Shown here piece by piece: positions 1-5,855 of a DNA stretch of 6,034 bases (positions within the stretch are counted from its first letter, which is position 1; every line of letters starts with the position of its first letter). The stretch spans positions 1 through 6,034 of the forward strand of contig JAHLFQ010000049.1 of NCBI GenBank assembly GCA_018883705.1, written 5' to 3'. The notes beneath the pieces were generated by a model that was not told the origin of the DNA, ran no database searches, and saw only the letters and a program-made list of their open reading frames with translations. The translations under genes were made by a program, and so were the position numbers. This DNA comes from Candidatus Cellulosilyticum pullistercoris (GTDB lineage: Bacteria > Bacillota > Clostridia > Lachnospirales > Cellulosilyticaceae).

Positions 1-533
1 GATAGAAGCGCCTCTTCTGTGGTTCTCATAATAACTGGTAGTACCATAATAGCTAATGTAAATGCCCCTGCCAGGATAGAATAACCCCAACCAAGAGTTG
101 TTACGAAAAATAACATTCCGAAAAGTCCATATATAATAGAAGGAATACCTGATAATGTTTCTGCTGTTACTCTAATAATTCCTACAAGTTTATTCCCCTT
201 CTTTGCATACTCTACTAGATAAACAGCTGCTCCCATTCCAAAGGGTACTGAAATAAGGAGTGAAATAGCTGTCATAATCAACGTATTAATAATAGCTGGC
301 ATCATAGATACGTTATCTGAGTTGTATGTCCATGCAAATAAGCTTGGCTTAAGATAGGGAAGCCCATTGATTAAAATGTAACCCACAAGTGTACCTAAGA
401 CACCTACTGTAGTAATTGCTGCTAATAAGACAAGGATTAAAAGAATGAAGGAACCCGGTCTTTTCATATAAGCTTTCATTTTTTGTTTAAACCCTTGCTT
501 GTTAATAGCCTTAATAGCTGTTTGTTCGTTCAT
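1..533 (-). CDS. pstA: Phosphate ABC transporter permease PstA (partial, C-terminus beyond window)
   Basis: This is the second membrane subunit of the high-affinity phosphate importer PstSCAB and pairs with PstC in the cytoplasmic membrane. The first 177 codons are present and the gene runs off the left edge. A hydrophilic N-terminus of about 25 residues (MNEQTAIKAINKQG) is followed by a membrane segment at about 28-57. A permease domain follows, with hydrophobic segments near 80-107, 127-145 and 150-170. GIPSIIYG (129-136) is a motif typical of PstA and PstC, and the sequence ends at TTEEALL, the start of the EAA loop that contacts the ATPase PstB. The start ATG at 531-533 shares one base with the pstC stop codon (TAATG). 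It has an AAGGAGGG site 10 bases upstream, inside the end of pstC, so translational coupling is likely. The assignment to PstA rather than PstC rests on gene order and the residues seen. Confidence 0.95.
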   Translation of the reverse strand, partial: MNEQTAIKAINKQGFKQKMKAYMKRPGSFILLILVLLAAITTVGVLGTLVGYILINGLPYLKPSLFAWTYNSDNVSMMPAIINTLIMTAISLLISVPFGMGAAVYLVEYAKKGNKLVGIIRVTAETLSGIPSIIYGLFGMLFFVTTLGWGYSILAGAFTLAIMVLPVIMRTTEEALL

Positions 534-1384
534 TACTTGTTATCCCTCCTTTTTAGAATTGAAAATAGCACGTTGATAAGTAGGATGAATACGAATAGGA
601 CAACACCAGTTGCAATTAAAGCTTCTCTATGAAGGTCTGTCGCATACCCCATTTCAAGTACAATATTTGCCGTTAAGGTTCTAACACCTCTTAAAATACC
701 ATTTGGCATTCTCGCTTGATTTCCAGCTACCATGATAACTGCCATAGTTTCACCAATGGCTCTACCAATACCAAGTACAACCCCTGCAGTAATACCTGAC
801 TTAGCTGCTGGAATAATTGTACAAAAAACACTTCTTTCATGAGAAGCCCCTAATGCTAGAGCCCCTTCATAGTAACTATTAGGTACTGCACGAATAGCAG
901 CCTCTGATACTCCTATAATCGTTGGAAGAATCATAATTCCAAGGATAATGGAAGCGGTTAACATACTTGTTCCATTTCCACCAAAAACCTCTCTAATAAA
1001 AGGTACCATAACTACAAGACCAAAGAATCCATAGACAACTGAAGGAATTCCTGCAAGTAGTTCAATAGCTGGTTTTAGGAAGCGATAAAGTCCTTTAGGA
1101 CAAAATCTTGCCATAAAAATAGCGGTTAAAATCCCTATAGGAACACCTATTAATAATGCGCCACCTGTTACATAAATACTTCCTAAAATCATTGGAAAAA
1201 TACCATACTTATCGTTACCTGGTTTCCATTTTTCTCCTAATAAGAAATCCCCTATACCAATTTCTTTCATAGCTGGAACACCATTTGCAAATAAGAAAAG
1301 GCAAATTAATACAACAGATAATATAGAGATACATGCTGTTAGTAAAAACACTATTTCCATTATCTTTTCTTTATGTTTCTTCAT
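533..1384 (-). CDS. pstC: Phosphate ABC transporter permease PstC
   Basis: Membrane subunit of the PstSCAB phosphate importer; it forms the translocation path with PstA. The product is 283 residues, usual for the family. A basic N-terminus (MKKHKEK) leads into a membrane segment at about 10-35. The binding-protein-dependent permease domain spans about 65-280. Visible motifs are GIPSVVYG (112-119), the EAA loop starting EAAIRAVP and ending ALALGAS (161-181), which docks on PstB, and GRAIGETMAV (207-216), a strong PstC signature. I chose the ATG at 1382-1384 because AGGAAGG lies 12 bases upstream. A longer frame from a GTG at 1424-1426 would add 14 residues but has no good ribosome site and would encode that Shine-Dalgarno sequence as protein. 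The gene follows pstS after a spacer of 166 bases and overlaps the pstA start by one base. No terminator or clear promoter is seen in the spacer, so it probably shares the pstS transcript. Confidence 0.95.
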   Translation of the reverse strand: MKKHKEKIMEIVFLLTACISILSVVLICLFLFANGVPAMKEIGIGDFLLGEKWKPGNDKYGIFPMILGSIYVTGGALLIGVPIGILTAIFMARFCPKGLYRFLKPAIELLAGIPSVVYGFFGLVVMVPFIREVFGGNGTSMLTASIILGIMILPTIIGVSEAAIRAVPNSYYEGALALGASHERSVFCTIIPAAKSGITAGVVLGIGRAIGETMAVIMVAGNQARMPNGILRGVRTLTANIVLEMGYATDLHREALIATGVVLFVFILLINVLFSILKRRDNK

Positions 1385-1550
1385 ATTTCTTATATTCCTT
1401 CCTAGAGCTAAATGCTTATGATACACCCTAATTCTATATTTTTTACTTAACTGTATTGTGTATTTTATTGGCTAAGAGTGTAAATTCCAAACTTTAAGTT
1501 GCTATAACTATTTGTCTTATATATTTACTACCTTACTACTGCTTTAAAAA

Positions 1551-2432
1551 TTACTCAACAACATCTGACCAATCTATAGCTTCGCCTGTGTAGATTGCTT
1601 TTACATCCTCGCTAGAAAGTTCATCTACTGCACTCTCATTGTTTACAATGACTGCGATACCATCTAGGGCAATAACTGTAGATACAAGACCACCTTTGAT
1701 TTCACTATCTTTTAAATCTCTAGAAGCCATACCAATATCACAAATACCTTCCATAGCTGATGTCATACCTGTAGTCGAATCACTTTCTTGAATCTCAATT
1801 TCTGCATTCGGATTCACTGCAAGGTAAGCTTCTTTTAATTTCTCCATAACTGGTGTTACTGAAGAAGAACCTGCTACTACGATTTTTCCCGCAGGGCTTG
1901 TACCGTTAAATGCTGATGCCTCACCTGTTGAGATATATCCACTATCTTCAACGACTTTTTGACCTTCGCTACTTAAGATAAAGCTTATGAAATCCTTTGC
2001 TACTTCATTAACTTCGGCTTTTGTTGCAATGTTAAATGGTCTTGCAATTTTATAAGTATCATTCTTAATATTTTCTGCTGTTGCTTCTGCTCCATCAATC
2101 TTAACTGCCTTTACAGAATCATTAAGAGAGCCTAGTGAAATGTAGCCAATTGCATATTTATCACCAGCTACTGATGTCATCATAACTGATGTACTATTAG
2201 TAATCATTGCTTCTTCTGTTGTGTAATCTACTTTGTTACCATCTGTATCCTTTTGTTCGATACCGAAAAGTTCAATAAAGGCACCTCTTGTTCCTGACCC
2301 ATCTTCTCTTGAAATAACTGAGATTTCCCTAGATGTATCAAAACCACTTTCTGAGTTTCCTGCTGATGAACAACCTGTCATCATTCCCGCTATTAGCATT
2401 GCACTCATTACTTTGTATAATAATTTTTTCAT
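1551..2432 (-). CDS. pstS: Phosphate-binding lipoprotein PstS, circularly permuted
   Basis: Extracytoplasmic lipoprotein that captures phosphate and delivers it to PstC/PstA. Residues 1-21 are a lipoprotein signal ending in the lipobox MTGC with Cys21 as the anchor. The order of the mature protein is unusual. Residues 35-169 correspond to the C-terminal half of a normal PstS: ISVISREDGSGTRGAF, with the phosphate-binding Arg42 and Ser46-Gly47-Thr48, then AIGYISLGSLNDSVKAVKIDG, IARPF and the late helix SSEGQKVVEDSGYI. A linker (170-182) follows. Residues 183-293 correspond to the normal N-terminal half: KIVVAGSSSVTPVMEKL, ESDSTTGMTS, CDIGMASRDLK, VIALDGIAVIVN and YTGEAIDWSDVVE at the very end. 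In ordinary PstS the WSDV segment leads directly into ISVISREDGSGT. Both parts are in one intact frame and no key motif is missing, so the protein is probably functional. A GGGAG site lies 8 bases before the ATG. The 293-residue length matches the family. The family assignment is sure; the permutation is read from motif order. Confidence 0.94.
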   Translation of the reverse strand: MKKLLYKVMSAMLIAGMMTGCSSAGNSESGFDTSREISVISREDGSGTRGAFIELFGIEQKDTDGNKVDYTTEEAMITNSTSVMMTSVAGDKYAIGYISLGSLNDSVKAVKIDGAEATAENIKNDTYKIARPFNIATKAEVNEVAKDFISFILSSEGQKVVEDSGYISTGEASAFNGTSPAGKIVVAGSSSVTPVMEKLKEAYLAVNPNAEIEIQESDSTTGMTSAMEGICDIGMASRDLKDSEIKGGLVSTVIALDGIAVIVNNESAVDELSSEDVKAIYTGEAIDWSDVVE

Positions 2433-2573
2433 TGCTTTTTCTCCCTTTTACTTTTATTATGCCTGGATTTATTTGCTACTTTTTATTTTTCTGCAAACTA
2501 TATTTATTATACTTTTTTCAACTATATATTCTATTTTTCTTATTTGTTTTATGTTGTTAAACTTTTCTTGATG

Positions 2574-2579
2574 ACATAA
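2574..2579 (-). promoter_or_regulatory. Putative -10 element of the pstS promoter
   Basis: On the minus strand TTATGT lies 14 bases after the last TTTACA repeat of the Pho-box array, the same distance as the TATAGT in front of phoA. There is no good -35 hexamer at 17 bp, which fits a promoter that needs an activator bound over the -35 region. Transcription would start near 2567 and give a leader of about 135 bases before the pstS ATG. The match to TATAAT is weak, so this placement is an inference from the shared geometry. Confidence 0.4.
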
Positions 2580-2593
2580 TATTAATTTTTCTA

Positions 2594-2644
2594 TGTAAAA
2601 TCTCCAATCATCATTATGTAAAATCTATGTAAACTATTTGTAAG
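2594..2644 (-). promoter_or_regulatory. Pho-box array (PhoP operator) of pstSCA
   Basis: Read on the minus strand there are four hexamers: CTTACA (2639-2644), TTTACA (2628-2633), TTTACA (2617-2622) and TTTACA (2594-2599). The first three start exactly 11 bp apart, one helical turn, and the last lies 23 bp further on. TT(A/T/C)ACA direct repeats with about 5-bp spacers are the known PhoP-P recognition pattern in Bacillus. The array ends only 11 bases from the yibE/F stop codon and lies upstream of pstS. It is the expected site for phosphate-starvation control of the transporter operon. Confidence 0.8.
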
Positions 2645-2654
2645 CAATATCCCC

Positions 2655-3776
2655 TTATTTTTTTACTTTTGTTAAGAGAATTCCACTAACTAAAGCAGTG
2701 AAAGGTGCTACTGTTACAAGCCCGAAGCTTCCTACGATGGTGTCAAGAATTTCTGCTGATACATACTTGTAATTTAAGATATTACTAATGGGTGTCCCCT
2801 GAGCCATAAATACCATCAGTAGTGCGAGATATCCACCTGAATAGGCTAAAAGTAGTGTGGTTGTCATGGTTCCCATAGCCGCTCTTCCTACATTTATTCC
2901 CGAACAAGTAGCTTCTTTCCAATCAATACTTGGTTTCTTCTGTACTACTTCACTTACTGCCGATGTAATATCTACTGCAATATCCATTACAGCCCCTGAT
3001 GCTCCAATGAAAATACTACTCATAAAGATCTTTGTTAAGTTGAGACTTTCATATCCTGAATAAAGAAGACTTTCTGAGTTATCCATAACTGCACCATGAA
3101 TCTTAAATGCGTTTGTAAATAAAATACCTAATATACATGTTGTAGCTACTCCCAGCAGCGAACCAAGTACTGCTGAAAGACACCTTCTATCTAAACCAAA
3201 TACGAACATTATTACCACAATCGCCAAAATCACAACTACAAACAAGCCTACAAAAATTGGATTATATCCATTGAGTGCATATGGAATAAGTACCTTCCAA
3301 ATCATAAGAATTGAAATAACAAAAGATAAAATAGCCATAAGCCCCTTTTTTCCTGCAAACAGAATCAGAAAGATACAAAATGCTCCTGCTAAAATGGCTT
3401 CCTTGTCTACACGATAATGATCAATCATATTGACAGAGAGCACTTCGTCTTCTACATAGCTAATCACTACTAATGCTTTATCTCCTACTGCAAATAATTT
3501 ATCTGATTCTAAAGAACCATTTAGAAGATTATATCCCTCAACTTCATGTCCTTTAAATTTTCCTCCAAGAAGTCTTATCTTACAGGTTTGTTCTCCTGAT
3601 TTAATAAGCCCTGTACTAATAATTTGGCTATCATCTGTTTCCAGTACTACTGCCTGACACCTATCTGTTCCCTGATAAATAATTGCATTCTCATAACCTG
3701 TAGGAAGAACTATAAGTATTAGAGTTAAGATAAAGCCAATGATTAATGGAATATTTTTAACCACTTTTTCTGTCAT
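2655..3776 (-). CDS. YibE/F-family multi-pass membrane protein
   Basis: A 373-residue integral membrane protein of the YibE/F-like family, whose biochemical function is not established. An N-terminal membrane segment (about 8-26) is followed by a soluble, beta-rich domain (about 30-118) that probably lies outside the cell. About seven more hydrophobic segments follow, near 127-141, 146-164, 172-194, 200-222, 250-268, 303-326 and 344-369. Family signatures are GASGAVMDIAVDI (258-270), with two acidic residues in a membrane context, and GRAAMGTMTTTLLLAYSGG (297-315). The ATG at 3774-3776 is chosen because GGAGG ends 5 bases before it. A TTG at 3786-3788 would extend the frame by four residues but lies within that ribosome site. 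The gene starts 22 bases after the alkaline phosphatase stop with no terminator between, so the two are almost certainly one operon under the Pho promoter. A role in membrane transport linked to phosphate starvation is inference from context only. Confidence 0.85.
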   Translation of the reverse strand: MTEKVVKNIPLIIGFILTLILIVLPTGYENAIIYQGTDRCQAVVLETDDSQIISTGLIKSGEQTCKIRLLGGKFKGHEVEGYNLLNGSLESDKLFAVGDKALVVISYVEDEVLSVNMIDHYRVDKEAILAGAFCIFLILFAGKKGLMAILSFVISILMIWKVLIPYALNGYNPIFVGLFVVVILAIVVIMFVFGLDRRCLSAVLGSLLGVATTCILGILFTNAFKIHGAVMDNSESLLYSGYESLNLTKIFMSSIFIGASGAVMDIAVDITSAVSEVVQKKPSIDWKEATCSGINVGRAAMGTMTTTLLLAYSGGYLALLMVFMAQGTPISNILNYKYVSAEILDTIVGSFGLVTVAPFTALVSGILLTKVKK

Positions 3777-3798
3777 GCAATCCTCCAAAACTTAATGC

Positions 3799-5349
3799 CT
3801 ACTTTACTTTTGTAAGTGTGGCTAAATTATTATAGATATCGGTATTATCATAGTAGCCTTCAAATAACTCAGAGCCTACCCCTACTGCAAATACAGGTAC
3901 CGGTAATCCTGTATGAGAATAAGAACTAAAGCTAATACCTGATTTATTATTTAGAAGGTGTGTAATGGTTACTGTAAGTGGCTCATAAGTACCGTAAAGT
4001 GCATATTCTTCTTGTGTCATTTCATTTTGCTTGCTCGTTCCCTTAGTAAGAGTACGCTCATAAGCTTTCATTAATTGATTTAATTCATAATCTGTTAAAA
4101 CAAGATTTGCATTTTTAGCAAGTAAAGCTTCTTGATCATTTGATGTAAGAAGACCAAATTCCTTCTTAATATCTTTTAATACATCATTAAAATCTGTTTG
4201 ATTTGCTTTATAGTTTGCTACATAATTCGAATCAAACTTAGCATAAGAAATTTTTTGGTTATTTAAATTAGTTAAATATGTATCATAATTTGTGCCTGCA
4301 TAACCAATAGTTAATCCTCCTGTTTCATGATCACCTGTTACTAGTATAAGAGTTTCATCTGGATGCTCATTGTAAAATTTAATTGCCTCATCTACGGCAC
4401 TGCTAAGTGCAATCGTATCATTGATACTAGATCCCGCATCATTTGCATGACAAGCCCAGTCGATTTTACCACCTTCTACCATCATAAAGAAACCTTTTTC
4501 ATTATCTAGTACTTCGATACCTTTTGCTACATAGTCTGATAAAGTCCATTCATTACTCTCTGCATCAATGCTATAAGAAAGTGAATCTGAATCTGCTAAT
4601 TGCTCTGCAATAACAATCGCTTTACCATCAGTTGCTGTTAAGTTTTCTGCCTCTTTTTGTGTTGTAATAACTTTATAACCACTTGCTTTAGCCAAATCAT
4701 ATATACTTGTTTTATCTTCATTCTTTCCTGTTGGTTTTAATAACGCACCACCTGCAAAGTAATCAAAATTACTTGCAATCATTTCTTGACCAATTTCATA
4801 GTAGTTACTTCTTGATGCCTGATGTGCATAGAATGCCGCTGGTGTTGCATGATTTAGGTTAACAGTTGTAAGAATACCAATTTTGTAACCAAGTTGCTCT
4901 TTAAGCTGCTCGGCAATAGTTTCGTATTTTACGGTTTTACTAGTATCCATATTAATCGTACCACTATATGTTTTATTTCCTGTAGAAATAGAAGTCGCTG
5001 TAGATGCTGAATCTGGACAGAATGAAGTACTATCATAAGTCTGTGCTGACCCTGCTACCGGGAAATTCATAAAAGAAAGTTTTTGTGTTTGAACACCTCC
5101 ATTACTTTCATTTGCTCCTAAATAATAAGACGCTGATTGAATCTGTGGATAGCTCATACCATCACCTATAAATAAAAAGATATACTTAGGTGTTTTTATA
5201 TTTTGAGTTGTTGTACTGTCTTTTGTTGTTAATGTAGTTGCTTGATTGAAACTATTACCCTTCGCTTGTACGTTGTACGCAGCTATAAAACTTACACTTA
5301 CTGCAATAACCCCAAATGTAGCTAATGCCTTCTTTAAAAAATGATTCAT
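3799..5349 (-). CDS. phoA: Secreted alkaline phosphatase (PhoA family)
   Basis: Exported metal-dependent phosphomonoesterase that releases Pi from organic phosphates for the adjacent Pst transporter. It has 516 residues. Residues 1-29 are a Sec signal peptide with probable cleavage after VQA. By alignment with E. coli PhoA, active-site residues visible are Asp63 (FIGDGM), the nucleophile Ser114 in PDSAS, Thr169 in HATPAA, the phosphate-binding Arg180 in ASR, Glu292, Asp297 and His301 in VEGGKIDWACH, Asp340-His341 in TGDHETGG and His479 in SHTG. The full Zn/Zn/Mg ligand set therefore appears intact. E. coli Asp153 and Lys328 are replaced by His167 and Trp298, as I recall for several marine and psychrophilic phosphatases. 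Between His341 and His479 are about 138 residues against about 41 in E. coli; the extra part is charged and helical (about 370-465). No lipobox, LPxTG or C-terminal anchor is seen. GGGAGG lies 8 bases before the chosen ATG. A Pho-box promoter precedes it, and yibE/F follows in the same operon. Confidence 0.95.
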   Translation of the reverse strand: MNHFLKKALATFGVIAVSVSFIAAYNVQAKGNSFNQATTLTTKDSTTTQNIKTPKYIFLFIGDGMSYPQIQSASYYLGANESNGGVQTQKLSFMNFPVAGSAQTYDSTSFCPDSASTATSISTGNKTYSGTINMDTSKTVKYETIAEQLKEQLGYKIGILTTVNLNHATPAAFYAHQASRSNYYEIGQEMIASNFDYFAGGALLKPTGKNEDKTSIYDLAKASGYKVITTQKEAENLTATDGKAIVIAEQLADSDSLSYSIDAESNEWTLSDYVAKGIEVLDNEKGFFMMVEGGKIDWACHANDAGSSINDTIALSSAVDEAIKFYNEHPDETLILVTGDHETGGLTIGYAGTNYDTYLTNLNNQKISYAKFDSNYVANYKANQTDFNDVLKDIKKEFGLLTSNDQEALLAKNANLVLTDYELNQLMKAYERTLTKGTSKQNEMTQEEYALYGTYEPLTVTITHLLNNKSGISFSSYSHTGLPVPVFAVGVGSELFEGYYDNTDIYNNLATLTKVK

Positions 5350-5386
5350 TCATTTTTCCTCCCTGTTTTATTTATTCCAATCTTCT

Positions 5387-5392
5387 ACTATA
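5387..5392 (-). promoter_or_regulatory. Putative -10 element of the phoA promoter
   Basis: On the minus strand TATAGT lies 14 bases after the last TTTACA of the Pho-box array, at the same distance as the proposed -10 of pstS. No consensus -35 stands at the usual 17-bp spacing, as expected of a promoter dependent on PhoP. Transcription would start near 5380, giving a leader of about 30 bases that holds the GGGAGG ribosome site. Confidence 0.5.
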
Positions 5393-5406
5393 AAATAACT
5401 CTTCTA

Positions 5407-5446
5407 TGTAAAATGTGTTATCTTCCTTAAGTAAAATGAATGTAAA
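5407..5446 (-). promoter_or_regulatory. Pho-box array (PhoP operator) of phoA-yibE/F
   Basis: Minus-strand hexamers TTTACA (5441-5446), TTTACT (5430-5435) and TTTACA (5407-5412) start 11 and 23 bp apart. The last two steps before pstS have exactly these distances. The bases after the last hexamer are also shared (TTTACATAGAA in both). This is a PhoP-type operator for phosphate-starvation induction of the phosphatase operon. Confidence 0.78.
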
Positions 5447-5470
5447 TTGTATGTGCTTTATTTTTCAAAA

Positions 5471-5486
5471 AGTAAACTTGTGTAAA
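5471..5486 (-). promoter_or_regulatory. Possible distal Pho-box pair upstream of phoA
   Basis: A second pair, TTTACA (5481-5486) and TTTACT (5471-5476) on the minus strand, starts 10 bp apart and lies about 40 bp upstream of the main array. It repeats the TTTACA/TTTACT order of the proximal pair. It may be an auxiliary PhoP site, but the spacing is one base short and the region is AT-rich, so chance is possible. Confidence 0.4.
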
Positions 5487-5621
5487 GCTAGAATTCCTGC
5501 ATTTGAGTCTCACCTAAAGAATCTACGAAAAAACAAAAAACGGCAGTCACACAATCTAGTGCTATGCCCTTCTTCTTTATATAAAACTCTATTTTAATCT
5601 AAAGTCCTATTTAACTTTAAA
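5487..5621. other. Unassigned AT-rich spacer
   Basis: This 135-base stretch lies between the phoA operator region and the recognisable part of the group II intron remnant. I see no convincing gene, RNA or promoter in it. It holds an A-rich run near 5527-5540 and may be decayed intron sequence, but no domain V-like hairpin or reverse-transcriptase reading frame is visible. A 60-codon plus-strand frame (5415-5597) crosses it but has no ribosome site and no recognisable content. Confidence 0.5.
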
Positions 5622-5791
5622 GATATTCACTTCCTGTTTCAATTCTTCTGATAACTTGAATATCGAATACATTACCCTCACGCTTCAGACCCAACATTTC
5701 TATTACGCCTGGTGATTGGTTACTAGGCTCCTTGGCGATTACCTAGACAGGACTTTCACCTGCAAGCATAGTCCAGCTTAGCTGGACGCAC
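5622..5791 (-). mobile_element. Group II intron 5'-end remnant (domain I fragment)
   Basis: Read on the minus strand, the sequence begins GUGCG, the conserved 5' end of group II introns. A perfect 7-bp hairpin follows, GUCCAGC-UAA-GCUGGAC (5771-5787), then the small stem-loop CAGGUGAAAGUCCUG (5748-5762). Next come a CUAGG/CCUAG stem (5723-5746), the string GGGUCUGAAGCGUGAG, and further on GAAACAGGAAGUGAAUAU (5622-5639). These elements occur in the order I recall for domain I of bacterial IIC-type introns such as the Oceanobacillus one. The rest of the ribozyme (domains II-VI) and the intron-encoded reverse transcriptase are absent, so this is a truncated relic of about 170 bases. The left boundary is uncertain. 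It starts directly behind the nhaC terminator in the terminator's own reading direction, the place that class C introns prefer. Confidence 0.7.
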
Positions 5792-5797
5792 TGCACA

Positions 5798-5847
5798 AAA
5801 AAGAAACTTATTTATTTTATAACACTAAAATAAATAAGCTTCTTTTT
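5798..5847 (-). terminator. Intrinsic terminator of the nhaC-type gene
   Basis: A long inverted repeat pairs 5798-5819 with 5826-5847 around a 6-base loop, with one A/C mismatch (5806/5839). On the minus strand the stem ends in a run of six T, as in a rho-independent terminator, and it begins 8 bases after the antiporter stop codon. The opposite strand also ends in a short T run, so it could act in both directions. It separates the antiporter from the phosphate genes. Confidence 0.88.
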
Positions 5848-5855
5848 GATTACAA

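Noticed and set aside
1385..1426. GTG start that would extend pstC by 14 residues
   Set aside because: There is no good ribosome binding site before it, and the added codons cover the AGGAAGG site that serves the internal ATG at 1384. The shorter protein fits the family.
1452..1484. TTTACA- and AATACA-like hexamers before pstC that resemble Pho boxes
   Set aside because: Their starts are 7 and 20 bp apart, not on the 11-bp period, and only one is a true TTTACA. Chance is the simpler explanation in AT-rich DNA.
2506..2511. Perfect TATAAT on the minus strand in the pstS leader
   Set aside because: No -35 hexamer stands at a suitable distance and the leader is extremely AT-rich, so a basal second promoter is possible but not supported.
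2233..2571. Plus-strand open frames over the pstS start and leader (also 2333-2560)
   Set aside because: They lie antisense to pstS, their hydrophobic look comes from a T-rich leader, and they lack ribosome sites and family resemblance.
2857..3063. Plus-strand open frame inside yibE/F
   Set aside because: It is the antisense shadow of a well-supported gene, with no ribosome site.
3777..3788. TTG start extending YibE/F by four residues
   Set aside because: The TTG overlaps the GGAGG ribosome site of the ATG at 3776, which has ideal spacing.
5351..5353. Upstream ATG four bases before the phoA ATG (ATGAATGA)
   Set aside because: It is in another frame and would give no phosphatase. The distance from GGGAGG is better for the downstream ATG. 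It could lower initiation slightly but there is no evidence of a real leader peptide.
5415..5597. Plus-strand 60-codon open frame upstream of phoA
   Set aside because: It overlaps the Pho boxes, has no ribosome site and resembles nothing I recognise.
5622..5791. A transposase fragment or riboswitch as the source of the GC-richer patch before phoA
   Set aside because: Plus-strand translation gives no transposase motif and is interrupted by a stop. The minus-strand RNA elements match group II intron domain I in order and content, better than any riboswitch class I know.
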